NCBI GenBank assembly: GCA_905214875.1
Contig: CAJMNR010000001.1
Span: 124,001-188,000, forward strand
DNA length: 64,000 nucleotides
Source: an uncultured bacterium
GTDB taxonomy: Bacteria > Bacillota > Clostridia > Lachnospirales > Lachnospiraceae
Direction of reading: 5' to 3'
Below, piece by piece: positions 26,175 through 35,048 of this stretch. The notes beneath the pieces are model-generated. The model saw only the letters and a program-made list of their open reading frames with translations. It did no database searches and was not told the DNA's origin. The stretch's first letter is position 1, and each line of letters begins with the position of its first letter. A program made the position numbers and the translations under genes.

Positions 26175-26933
26175 ATGGTGAATATTATAATGCACGGATG
26201 CAGTGGTCACATGGGTCAGGTTATCACAGAATTAGTTCGTGATGATGAGTCTTGTCAGATTGTTGCAGGAATCGCAATTGAGAGCAACGGTGATTATGGA
26301 TATCCAGTATTTGAAACTCTTTCAGACTGTGATATCAATGCCGATGTTGTCATCGATTTTTCAAATGCAAAGGCAATTGATAATTTGCTAGCTGGAGCCG
26401 TAGAAAAGAAATTACCAATCGTATTATGTACGACAGGACTTAGTGAAGAACAGCTTGCCAAGGTGGAAGAAAGCGGTAAGCTTATTCCTATCTTAAAATC
26501 TGCTAACATGTCACTTGGTGTTAACACATTATTTAAGTTAGTGAAAGAAGCAGTTAAAGTATTAGGAAATGCAGGATTTGATGTTGAAATCGTTGAAAAA
26601 CATCACAATAAAAAGCAGGATGCACCAAGCGGAACAGCACTTGCTATTGCAGATGCAATTAATGAAGCAATGGATAACCGTTATGAATACATTTTCGATC
26701 GCTCTCACGTACGTCAACAAAGAGGAAAAGATGAATTAGGAATTTCAGCGGTACGTGGTGGTACTATTGTAGGAGAACATGAAGTAATCTTTGCTGGAAC
26801 AGATGAAGTAATCGAATTCAAACATACAGCATATTCCAAAGCAGTATTTGCAAAAGGTGCAATTTCAGCAGCAAAATATTTAGTAGGTAAGAAACCTGGA
26901 ATGTATGATATGCATGATGTAATCGGAGAATAA
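26175..26933 (+). CDS. dapB: 4-hydroxy-tetrahydrodipicolinate reductase
   Basis: A 252-residue NAD(P)H-dependent reductase, the second step of the diaminopimelate pathway. The nucleotide-binding loop is MHGCSGHMGQV. The catalytic/substrate region is EIVEKHHNKKQDAPSGTAL, with the conserved HH, Lys and SGT. The protein ends in the typical KPGMYDMHDVIG. It is co-transcribed with dapA and terminated by a strong hairpin directly followed by repeat copy 2. Confidence 0.97.
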   Translation: MVNIIMHGCSGHMGQVITELVRDDESCQIVAGIAIESNGDYGYPVFETLSDCDINADVVIDFSNAKAIDNLLAGAVEKKLPIVLCTTGLSEEQLAKVEESGKLIPILKSANMSLGVNTLFKLVKEAVKVLGNAGFDVEIVEKHHNKKQDAPSGTALAIADAINEAMDNRYEYIFDRSHVRQQRGKDELGISAVRGGTIVGEHEVIFAGTDEVIEFKHTAYSKAVFAKGAISAAKYLVGKKPGMYDMHDVIGE

Positions 26934-26947
26934 AATAAATAGTTTAT

Positions 26948-26994
26948 GCAAAAAAAGAGGTAAGGCAATGATCCCATTGTTTACCTCTTTTTTT
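26948..26994 (+). terminator. Terminator of dapAB
   Basis: The stem AAAAAAAGAGGTAA/TTTACCTCTTTTTTT with an inner CAATG/CATTG helix. Repeat copy 2 begins at the base after the T-tract. Confidence 0.93.
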
Positions 26995-27181
26995 AATTGT
27001 TGGGAAATTTCTCTGTCGAGCTCTTTCCTAACAATTAAAAATGTCCCAAAAAGCGGGGCGTGTGATGCGCACTCACCTGAAAGGAAGATGTCGCTATTGC
27101 GACCAGGTTCGGCGCGGGCAAAGTGTGCGTTCCTTGACAAACGCAAAAGACGCGAGAGTGTGTGGAACACACACTTTGTTC
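26995..27181 (+). repeat. Terminator-abutting structured repeat, copy 2
   Basis: 187 bases, nearly identical to copies 1, 3 and 4. The 5' arm reads ATTGTTGGGAAA, where one A-to-G change gives a G-T pair with the unchanged 3' arm. The inner stem is GTCGC TATT GCGAC. It lies between the dapB terminator and the ABC exporter operon. Confidence 0.9.
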
Positions 27182-27384
27182 TTTACGCGAACAACGAGCC
27201 AAAGTCCTGCTTGCATTACCTTGGCGACTGCCGCGATAACCAGAGAAACTCGCAGAGCGTGTTTCTTATGGTTGCTAGGAAAACTTCACAAAGTCTCAAC
27301 ATAAAAATCACAAAATATTCGTAATTACAATTTATTATGTAACGTATGAATATATATATCAAAAGATATTAAGGAGGAAGAGCT
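27182..27384 (+). other. Leader region of the ABC exporter genes with a GC-richer hairpin segment
   Basis: Bases 27182-27300 are less AT-rich than the flanks. They contain a hairpin of segments AACCA, AGAAAC, CGC pairing with GCG, GTTTCT, TGGTT (27236-27274 region), and GCCAAAG/CTTGGC upstream of it. No open reading frame of note is present. It could be a decayed repeat-related sequence or a leader RNA. I do not recognise it. Confidence 0.35.
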
Positions 27385-28332
27385 TTGATAGAAGTGAAAA
27401 ATCTAGCCAAGAAGTATGGCAATTTTCTCGCAGTTGACAACTTATCTTTTACAGTTCAAAAAGGTGAAGTCGTGGGGCTATTGGGACCAAACGGCGCTGG
27501 AAAATCTACTACGATGAATATGATAACAGGGTATATTTCCTCAACAGAGGGAACTGTCACAATCAATGGCTATGACATATTCGAAGAGGCAGAAGAGGCA
27601 AAGAAGCATATCGGTTACTTACCAGAGCAGCCTCCAGTATACATGGATATGAAGGTTATAGAGTATCTTCAATTTGTAGCGGAACTGAAGAAGGTAAAAA
27701 AAGCAGATAGAGCAACTATGATCCATAAGATTATGGAAGATACAAAATTATTAGAAGTGAAAAATCGTCTGATTCGACATCTGTCAAAAGGTTATAAACA
27801 GAGAGTCGGTATCGCAGGAGCATTAATTGGATATCCAGACGTTATTATATTAGACGAGCCTACAGTAGGACTTGATCCAAAGCAGATTATTGAAATTCGT
27901 GACTTAATCAAGAAGCTGGCAAAAAAACATACGATTATTCTTAGTTCTCATATACTTTCAGAGGTAAGCGCAGTATGTGAAAGAGTAATCATCATCAATA
28001 AAGGTAAGCTAATCGTTGATGATACACCTGAGAAACTTGCGGATCATGCGAGATTTGCAACAGGAGTCAAGATCGTTGCAAGAGGCGATAAAGGAAATAT
28101 TATTGGAGCACTTACTGACGTAGAAAGTATTGAAGACGTGAGTGTAGAAAAAGAAGAAGATGGGTTTGTTTGGATTACTGTATGCGGGAAAGAAAATAGA
28201 GAAATCCGAGAAGATGTATTCTATAAACTCGCAGAGGAGAAAATCCCAATTTATATGATGCAGAAATCTACGCTTACATTAGAAGACATCTTCCTAGAAC
28301 TTACAAAAGAAGATGTGAAGGAGGCAATGTAA
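27385..28332 (+). CDS. ABC exporter ATP-binding protein (GldA/CcmA-like)
   Basis: A 315-residue ABC ATPase. Walker A is GPNGAGKST, the signature is LSKGYKQRVGIAG, Walker B is VIILDEPTVGLDPKQ and the switch is SSHILSEV. The C-terminal 80 residues form an extra domain typical of the CcmA/GldA branch. The start is TTG with AAGGAGG upstream. It powers the ABC-2 permease encoded four bases downstream. The operon composition (ATPase, permease, GldG-like, DUF4340) matches the Gld-type exporter known from Bacteroidetes gliding and found in many Firmicutes; its substrate there is unknown. Confidence 0.92.
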   Translation: MIEVKNLAKKYGNFLAVDNLSFTVQKGEVVGLLGPNGAGKSTTMNMITGYISSTEGTVTINGYDIFEEAEEAKKHIGYLPEQPPVYMDMKVIEYLQFVAELKKVKKADRATMIHKIMEDTKLLEVKNRLIRHLSKGYKQRVGIAGALIGYPDVIILDEPTVGLDPKQIIEIRDLIKKLAKKHTIILSSHILSEVSAVCERVIIINKGKLIVDDTPEKLADHARFATGVKIVARGDKGNIIGALTDVESIEDVSVEKEEDGFVWITVCGKENREIREDVFYKLAEEKIPIYMMQKSTLTLEDIFLELTKEDVKEAM

Positions 28333-28335
28333 GAT

Positions 28336-29211
28336 ATGCTTGCGATTTATAAAAAAGAGCTCCGCTCTTATTTCACAACAATGATAGGCTTTATATATGC
28401 TGCGATCTTTCTTGTAATCGTAGGGATTTATTTTTTAGCTTATAACTTAAAGGGACAGTATGCGAGGTTTGAGTATACCGTTAGTGCGATTGAATTTTTA
28501 TATGTCGTATTAATCCCAATCCTGACAATGCGTCTAATTGCAGAAGAAAATAAGCAAAAGACGGACCAGCTGTTACTTACAAGTCCAATTACAATTACAA
28601 AGATGGTACTTGGAAAGTATTTTGCAGCATTAACGATGTATCTTGTACCGGTTTCAATTATGAGTTTTTATCCGCTGATCATTGCGAAGTATGCATCTTA
28701 TAGCTTTGGTAGTTATTTCGCAGCAGCGTATTCTTGTATCTTTGGGTTCATCATGCTGGCAGCAGCCTATATTGCAATCGGATTATTTATATCCGCGATT
28801 ACTGAAAATCAGGTCATTGCATTAATCGTCACAGCGATTTTTATATTTATCAGTTATTTGATGCAGGGAATCGAAAGCATGCTTCCAACAGATAACCAAT
28901 CAGCATGGTTGATTTTAAGCCTACTTGTGCTTATTGTGTGTTTTGTCTTATATCTAAGCATTCACAACTTAACGATGACAATCGGAATTGGCGTTGTGGC
29001 AGAGGCAGCGTTAGCCATTGTTTATGTAGTAAAACCTTCCTTATATGATGGTTTAGTTTCTAAAGTATTAGACGTATTTTCGATTAGTGAGAAGTTTTCC
29101 AACTTCGGTTCAGGTATCTTAGACGTCAATGCAATCATCTATTTCTTAAGTGTGGCAGTCATGTTTATCTTGATTACGATTCAGGTAATTAAGAAGAGAA
29201 GATGGAACTAG
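28336..29211 (+). CDS. ABC-2 type permease (GldF-like)
   Basis: 291 residues with about seven membrane helices. The N-terminus MLAIYKKELRSYFTTMIGFIY and the region RLIAEENKQKTDQLLLTSPI are typical of ABC-2 permeases in the Gld/Nos group, where this loop contacts the ATPase. It starts four bases after the ATPase gene with GGAGG inside the end of that gene, so the two are co-translated. It is followed 17 bases later by the GldG-like gene. Confidence 0.9.
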   Translation: MLAIYKKELRSYFTTMIGFIYAAIFLVIVGIYFLAYNLKGQYARFEYTVSAIEFLYVVLIPILTMRLIAEENKQKTDQLLLTSPITITKMVLGKYFAALTMYLVPVSIMSFYPLIIAKYASYSFGSYFAAAYSCIFGFIMLAAAYIAIGLFISAITENQVIALIVTAIFIFISYLMQGIESMLPTDNQSAWLILSLLVLIVCFVLYLSIHNLTMTIGIGVVAEAALAIVYVVKPSLYDGLVSKVLDVFSISEKFSNFGSGILDVNAIIYFLSVAVMFILITIQVIKKRRWN

Positions 29212-29227
29212 GAAAGGAGGGCAAGAC

Positions 29228-30769
29228 ATGAGTAAACATTTTCAAGAAGAACAGGAAGAAATCACTGCGGTAACAGAAATAGAGGAAACAAGCAAACCTG
29301 AGAAAAAGAAGAAAAACAGAATTTCTTTAAAGACGCGTATTGCAAACGAGTTTAAGAGCAAAAAATTTAAAAATGGTGCATACAGCAGTGCAATCATTGT
29401 AGTAATCTTAATTGCAGTCATATTTGTAAACCTTATGTTTGGCGAATTTGATTTGTCCATCGATTTATCTTCTGAAGGCACGTATACATTGACGGAACAG
29501 ACAAAGAAAGTCATGGATAATGTAAATGACAAGGTGACTATTTATTATGTAGTCCAAGAAGGCAATGAGATTACGATGATTCAGAATATCTTGAAAAAGT
29601 ATCCTGGATTATCCGATAAAGTGAAGCTGGTAAATAAAGATCCAGATCTTTATCCGACATTTGTTCAACAATATGCTGGTACAAATACTGACGTATCCGG
29701 AAACAGTGTAATCGTTGTAAATGAAACAACAGGTGCATCGAAATACATTCCATATAGCGATATGTTAGTGTATGAGGACGACTATTATTCATATTATTAC
29801 ACAGGAACAAGCAGCTCTCCTTCCGCAATTGATGTAGAGGGTCAGGTAACGGCTGCTATTCAATATGTATCAAATGAAAATAATACAAAACTATATCAAG
29901 TTACAGGACATGGTGAGACGGAATTATCGACGTATATTACAAATGAGTTGACGAAACTTTGTACTAACGCGGAATCGTTAGCAACTCGTACAGCAGAGTC
30001 AATTCCAGATGATTGTGATGTGCTTTTGATCAATGGACCTACGACAGATTTTACAGAAGATGAAGTAACCATGATCGAGAACTATTTAAAAGAAGGTAAA
30101 AAAGCATTTATCTTACTGAATCCTCAAGCAACAGGATTAACGAATTTTAACAAGTTATTAGCTTATTATGGTGTGGAAGTAAAAGAAGGAATCGTTATGG
30201 AATCCTCTTCTAATGCTATTAGCGGTTATCCATATTATATAATTCCTACGATTAATAGTACGGATATTACAGAAGGAATCAGCCTTGATACAAATCCAGT
30301 TTTAGTACCAATTTCTGCAGGACTTGTAGAAAAAAGTACGAGAGATACGCTAACACTTACTCCATTCTTATCGTCTTCTAGTTCCGCATACTCAAAACAA
30401 GGAAGCGAATGGACGACTTATGATAAAGAAAGCAATGACATAAGCGGGCCATTTAAATTCGGTATTTTAGCAACGGAAGAATATAATGATGCTAAGACGG
30501 AAGTAGTTGTATTATCAACAAGCAATATACTAGAAGATCAATTTATGGAACTTGATACGTACGGAAATGCAACTTTATTTAATAATATCATTTCATATCT
30601 AGGTGGACAGGAGACAGGCCTTTCAATTCCTTCAAGAAGTTTGGCGGAAGCTTACATTACACCTACTGGTGCTGGTGTTGTTACTTGGTCCATGATTTTA
30701 ATCGTTATCATTCCAGTCGGCTTATTAGCAACTGGATTTGGAATCTGGTATAAAAGGAGGAAGGCATAG
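29228..30769 (+). CDS. GldG-family ABC exporter auxiliary protein
   Basis: 513 residues. A charged cytosolic N-terminus of about 50 residues is followed by one membrane helix (IIVVILIAVIFVNLM), a large extracytoplasmic domain and a C-terminal helix (VTWSMILIVIIPVGLLATGF) ending in a basic KRRKA. The external domain has the GldG-like phrases LTEQTKKVMDNVNDKVTIYY and CDVLLINGPTTDFTEDEV (a ThuA/GATase-like fold). It probably gates or delivers substrate to the exporter. Its stop overlaps the next start by one base. Confidence 0.87.
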   Translation: MSKHFQEEQEEITAVTEIEETSKPEKKKKNRISLKTRIANEFKSKKFKNGAYSSAIIVVILIAVIFVNLMFGEFDLSIDLSSEGTYTLTEQTKKVMDNVNDKVTIYYVVQEGNEITMIQNILKKYPGLSDKVKLVNKDPDLYPTFVQQYAGTNTDVSGNSVIVVNETTGASKYIPYSDMLVYEDDYYSYYYTGTSSSPSAIDVEGQVTAAIQYVSNENNTKLYQVTGHGETELSTYITNELTKLCTNAESLATRTAESIPDDCDVLLINGPTTDFTEDEVTMIENYLKEGKKAFILLNPQATGLTNFNKLLAYYGVEVKEGIVMESSSNAISGYPYYIIPTINSTDITEGISLDTNPVLVPISAGLVEKSTRDTLTLTPFLSSSSSAYSKQGSEWTTYDKESNDISGPFKFGILATEEYNDAKTEVVVLSTSNILEDQFMELDTYGNATLFNNIISYLGGQETGLSIPSRSLAEAYITPTGAGVVTWSMILIVIIPVGLLATGFGIWYKRRKA

Positions 30770-32235
30770 TGAGCAATAAGAAAAAGAAGAGACGCAATCT
30801 TGGAATTCTTATTCTCCTTACAATCCTTTGCATAGGGGCATATATAGGGTTGCACCTATATATGGCCTCAAAGAATAACGCAGACGAGGAGACGGCGACC
30901 GAAGAAAGTGCAGGTCAGATTTTATCTGCTACGACAGATGAGGCAGTAAAGCTTTCTTATGAAGCAGGAGATGACAAAGTCACATTGGTGAAAGAGGATT
31001 CTACATGGAAGCTTTCAAGCGATAAAGACTGTCCGATTGATCAAACAAAGGTAACGGACATGTTAGCTGTATTTTCATCAACGGAAGCCACAAAGAAAAT
31101 TGCAGACAATGATGAAAATAACGCGGAGTATGGACTGGATAAGCCAGCCTTAAAGGCAACGTTGACATTAAAGGATAAGTCTACAGTCAGCTATCAAGTC
31201 GGAATTGCGGCAATTGGTGACTCTGATGGATATTATGTAAGCGTATCAGGTGACGATGCCATTTATCTTGCGCCGGTTACAGTGAATTCTGCATTCCAAT
31301 ACTTTGGAAAAGAGTTGATTGCAATTGAAGAGACGCCTGAAATTGAGGCAGAAAATATTTATGCAATCGATGTGAAAAAAGGTAATGACAGAATATTTAC
31401 AGCTAAGGAAGACGAGGAGGGCTATGTAATTACATCTCCTTATAAAAAGGGAGTGAGTGCAGACAGCAGCACAATGTCTTCTCTTCTTAGTAATTATACA
31501 ACGTATACATTTACACAGAATACGGACTATGCTTGCAAAGATTTTAGTAAGTATGGTTTAGATAATCCTAGCTATAAGATTACAGTGAATTATTATGAAA
31601 GCACTGAGGATAGCACCGCTTCAGCGACTGATGACGCCAATGAGAGTAGTGAAAATGAGACGAAGGGCGAGAAGAAAACATTTACCCTTTCCATCGGAGA
31701 TAAGGATAAGTCTGGTAATTATTATGTAAGAATGAGCGGCTCTGACAGCGTTTATACGATGGAAGCATCAAGTGTGAATACATTAATTGAAGTATCAGCA
31801 TTTAGTGCGGTGTCAAAACAGCTATTTTCTATGGAACTAGATTCGGTAAAGAAAATAACATTTAAGACAGATGCCAAGACTTATACTATGACGGTGGATG
31901 CGAAAGAAGTGGATGATTCAGAAGAAGAATCTGAAGAAGAGACATCAACTTATAATGCAACATTTGATGGAAAAGAAATGGATGACGAAACGGCGACCTC
32001 TCTTTATAGCAAGCTCACAGCTGTGGAATATAAAGGCGAAGTAGAGAAAGCGAAAGAATCCGATCAGGTAGTATCTGTTGAAATTGTCTATGGAACAAAA
32101 GGTCAGAGTAAAAAGACATTTACAATCTATACGATGGATTCAGAATATGACCGTGTTGAAATGGATGGGGTTTCCTACTTTACGGTAGATAAACGTACGG
32201 TAGATGAGCTTTTAAGTGAATTAAAGAATATGTAA
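30769..32235 (+). CDS. DUF4340 domain protein, exporter-associated
   Basis: 488 residues. One N-terminal helix (LGILILLTILCIGAYIGLHL) anchors a large external part made of repeating units of the DUF4340 kind: VTLVKEDSTWKLSSDKDCPI, then YGLDKPALKATLTL and YGLDNPSYKITVNY. Two Ser/Glu-rich acidic inserts are present (around residues 280-305 and 380-400). The start is GTG, overlapping the stop of the GldG-like gene, with AAAGGAGG upstream. Such proteins accompany Gld-type exporters but have no proven function. Confidence 0.85.
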   Translation: MSNKKKKRRNLGILILLTILCIGAYIGLHLYMASKNNADEETATEESAGQILSATTDEAVKLSYEAGDDKVTLVKEDSTWKLSSDKDCPIDQTKVTDMLAVFSSTEATKKIADNDENNAEYGLDKPALKATLTLKDKSTVSYQVGIAAIGDSDGYYVSVSGDDAIYLAPVTVNSAFQYFGKELIAIEETPEIEAENIYAIDVKKGNDRIFTAKEDEEGYVITSPYKKGVSADSSTMSSLLSNYTTYTFTQNTDYACKDFSKYGLDNPSYKITVNYYESTEDSTASATDDANESSENETKGEKKTFTLSIGDKDKSGNYYVRMSGSDSVYTMEASSVNTLIEVSAFSAVSKQLFSMELDSVKKITFKTDAKTYTMTVDAKEVDDSEEESEEETSTYNATFDGKEMDDETATSLYSKLTAVEYKGEVEKAKESDQVVSVEIVYGTKGQSKKTFTIYTMDSEYDRVEMDGVSYFTVDKRTVDELLSELKNM

Positions 32236-32270
32236 GGCTTTGGGTGAAAGTTTTACTTTATCTACAGTCT

Positions 32271-32298
32271 GAGTGCCACTGAAAAGTGGCACTTTTTT
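32271..32298 (+). terminator. Terminator of the ABC exporter operon
   Basis: The stem GTGCCACT/AGTGGCAC with a GAAA tetraloop is followed by TTTTTT. Confidence 0.95.
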
Positions 32299-32565
32299 CA
32301 TTCAAAAGAAAGTTCACTGTGAAAGATATAAATAAAAGTCAAATTTTCAATAATTATGCAAGAATGTATATTTTTACAACTATAACATATACTTTCACTA
32401 ATATTTTCTTTTTTAGTGAAAGTAGAAAGCGTTAATGTTACAATGAGTTTTATCATAGTTTTAATTTGAAAGAGTCAATTGGACAACATATTACCCATCT
32501 AAGCACAATATAATAGGATAAGTAGTTAGATGGATATGAAAAAATTGTACAAATAGGTGGTTTAT
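32299..32565 (+). promoter_or_regulatory. Leader and control region of the SpoIID-like gene with TTCAC/GTGAA inverted repeats
   Basis: A perfect 12-base inverted repeat lies at 32390-32401 (TACTTTCACTAA) and 32413-32424, spaced 11 bases. A shorter TTCAC-T-GTGAA palindrome lies near 32312-32322. A second stem CCATCTAA (32495-32502) / TTAGATGG (32526-32533) flanks a TATAAT at 32509-32514. No well-spaced -35 was found. The GTGAAAG half-sites look like an operator, but the regulator is unknown. Confidence 0.5.
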
Positions 32566-34989
32566 ATGATAAGCAATAAAGTTAAGATTTCATTAATTGC
32601 GATATGTGTAGTATTAGTTGTCTCCGTATTTGTTGTAAATGTTACGGAGCGAGTAAGTGAAAATAAAGATTCCGTGTTAGATTCTGTTGTGAAGCATACC
32701 GATGAAACGGGAATAACCAGATCATATTTCGCAAAGATGGTATCATTGCTGCAGTTTTCGAAGGACGAGCTGCGCTTGTTGGATGATACAATGAAATATG
32801 AAGATGTAAATAAGGAAGAATGGTTCTACGATTATGTGAATGGCCTTCAGTCTATGAATGTATGCGATATACTTACAGAAAGCAGTACTTCGTTTCAGCC
32901 GCAAAAGAAAATTACGTATGGCGAGTTTCAACAAATCGTTGTAAAGCTTGCGGAACATATTGATGCCGACAAGATTAAAAAAGGGATTCCTGATTTATGG
33001 AAGGAAGACGCAGAAAAGGAAATCGAGTGGGATATATTTATAACAGCATACAACTATTTAATGAACAATGTTTATGGAAAAGAAGAGGACAGTTCATTAA
33101 AGGACAGCATGAAGACAAAAGAGTTATATGTGATCGGTACAAAAAAGAATATCGAGGCATTAGGTGATTTTGAAACAGTGACGGATCAGGGAAAGTATAC
33201 ATGTGATGGATTGGATATGAATCCATATCTTGATATTGTACTTAAGGTATTTGTAAAAGATAATGAAATCCTTTATGTAAAAGAAACAATTAGCAAAGAA
33301 ATTACCCTTTCCAATGTTTATATTACGGGGCAGGAAAATGAGAACTTAAAGGTTTATGTCAGCGGAGTGGAACGCGAGTTCCAGATGAAAAATGAGATTA
33401 AAGAAGACGTTACAAAGAAAGTAGCAGATGTAACGCTTAGTGATAAGAAAGTAAAGTGTATCAGCTTGAAGCCAGAAACGATTACGGCAAAAGTATTAGT
33501 CGCAAAAGATGATTATATTGAGCTTGAAAATTACGGTAAGATTCCACTGGATAAGAATTTTAGAGTGTATAAAGTATACGACAAGATGGACATGGAGATG
33601 ACCAATGCAATCTTAGTCGGATATGAAAATACCGATTTTGTTATATGTGATGGAAAGATTTGCGCAGCACTAATCACGAAGAAGGTTAAGGCGCAGAATA
33701 TACGTGTCTTATTGAACACGACCAATTATCAGAGTTTGTACCATAGCAAGGTAACGGTGACTTCAGACAGCAAGTTTACAATGACCTATGGAAAGAAAAA
33801 GAAAACATTTAAGGCAGGAAAAGAAGTAACCATTACAAAGAACAGTGAGTATTTGAACTCCGGAAGACTTCGTATCGAAACCTCTGATAAAAGCGGAAAA
33901 ATCAAGATCTTGACCATTGAGCGTGGGCAAGGAAATCCAAGCTATCGTGGTAAGATTGAAGTAGAGTGTACGGATTCTGGCTTAACCATTGTAAATGAAT
34001 TGCCATTGGAAGAATATCTGTATGCAGTTATTCCAAGTGAAATGCCTACGACATATGGATTGGAGGCACTGAAAGTACAGGCAATCTGTGCACGAAGCTA
34101 TGCTTATAATCATTTAGTAGCAAATTCATGCAGCAAGTATGGTGCCCATGTAGATGATAGTACGATGTATCAGGTATATAACAACCATGAGGAAGATGAA
34201 CTTTCGGTTCAAGCAGTAAAAGATACGTATGGACAGGTGCTTCAGTATAATAATGCAGTAATATTTGCATATTATTTTTCAACTTCTTGCGGTACAACAG
34301 CGGATATCAGCAGCGTTTGGCTTGGAAGTGAGAAGGTGGAATACTTGCAAGGAAAGTTCCAAGGAAATGATAAGTCAGCCGAGCAGGATTACTCAGATGA
34401 GAAGAAGTTCTACTCGTTTATCAAGTCTTATAAGACAAATGGTTACGAAAAAGATTATCCATGGTATCGTTGGAATGTGACCATTGATTTCTCTGATTTA
34501 AAGAGGATGGTCGACCGCAGACTTTTAGGATTGTATCATAATAATCCATCTTACGTCCTTACTAAGGATACCGATGGAGTATATAAGAAGATTTCGATTA
34601 ACACAGTTGGTGAAATCAAAGATATTAATGTAAGTAAACGTGATAAGAGTGGATTAGCAGTTGAACTGATCATTAAGGGTAGCAAGAATACGGTAAAGAT
34701 TAAGTCAGAATCCTATATCCGTCAGCTCTTAGGTCCAACTTATAGTACCGTTTATCGTCAGGATAAGAGTGAGGTTGACTGCTTGACGCTTCTACCAAGT
34801 GCATTTGTGGTATTTGATAAGGTGAAAGACGGCAATAAGATCACAGGAGTGAAAATCTCAGGTGGTGGATATGGTCATGGTGTTGGAATGAGCCAAAATG
34901 GTGTAAAGGCACTTGTGGACCTAGGAAAGAATTATGTAGATATTTTAAAATACTATTATACAGGAATCGAAATAGGACGAATTTATTAA
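32566..34989 (+). CDS. SpoIID/LytB-domain cell-wall protein
   Basis: 807 residues from ATG 32566, chosen because AGGTGG ends five bases upstream (a GTG nine bases earlier would include that site). An N-terminal helix (IAICVVLVVSVFVVNV) is followed by an S-layer-homology-like segment (FQPQKKITYGEFQQIVVKLA), a long middle region and the SpoIID domain from about residue 460. That domain has LPLEEYLYAVIPSEMPTTYG, LKVQAICARSYAYNHL and GHGVGMSQNG. SpoIID is a lytic transglycosylase cleaving stem-peptide-free glycan during engulfment, and the Glu in IPSEMP matches its catalytic residue. This protein is much longer than SpoIID (about 340), so it may be a paralogue acting in growth. Confidence 0.86.
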   Translation: MISNKVKISLIAICVVLVVSVFVVNVTERVSENKDSVLDSVVKHTDETGITRSYFAKMVSLLQFSKDELRLLDDTMKYEDVNKEEWFYDYVNGLQSMNVCDILTESSTSFQPQKKITYGEFQQIVVKLAEHIDADKIKKGIPDLWKEDAEKEIEWDIFITAYNYLMNNVYGKEEDSSLKDSMKTKELYVIGTKKNIEALGDFETVTDQGKYTCDGLDMNPYLDIVLKVFVKDNEILYVKETISKEITLSNVYITGQENENLKVYVSGVEREFQMKNEIKEDVTKKVADVTLSDKKVKCISLKPETITAKVLVAKDDYIELENYGKIPLDKNFRVYKVYDKMDMEMTNAILVGYENTDFVICDGKICAALITKKVKAQNIRVLLNTTNYQSLYHSKVTVTSDSKFTMTYGKKKKTFKAGKEVTITKNSEYLNSGRLRIETSDKSGKIKILTIERGQGNPSYRGKIEVECTDSGLTIVNELPLEEYLYAVIPSEMPTTYGLEALKVQAICARSYAYNHLVANSCSKYGAHVDDSTMYQVYNNHEEDELSVQAVKDTYGQVLQYNNAVIFAYYFSTSCGTTADISSVWLGSEKVEYLQGKFQGNDKSAEQDYSDEKKFYSFIKSYKTNGYEKDYPWYRWNVTIDFSDLKRMVDRRLLGLYHNNPSYVLTKDTDGVYKKISINTVGEIKDINVSKRDKSGLAVELIIKGSKNTVKIKSESYIRQLLGPTYSTVYRQDKSEVDCLTLLPSAFVVFDKVKDGNKITGVKISGGGYGHGVGMSQNGVKALVDLGKNYVDILKYYYTGIEIGRIY

Positions 34990-34990
34990 T

Positions 34991-35048
34991 AAAAAGACGT
35001 ACCAAAGTATTTGCAAAAGCAAAAGCAAAAGCAATGGTACGTCTTTTT
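34991..35048. terminator. Bidirectional terminator with a GCAAAA-repeat loop
   Basis: The arms AAAAGACGTACCA/TGGTACGTCTTTT serve both converging genes. The loop contains three tandem copies of the hexamer GCAAAA. Confidence 0.88.
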
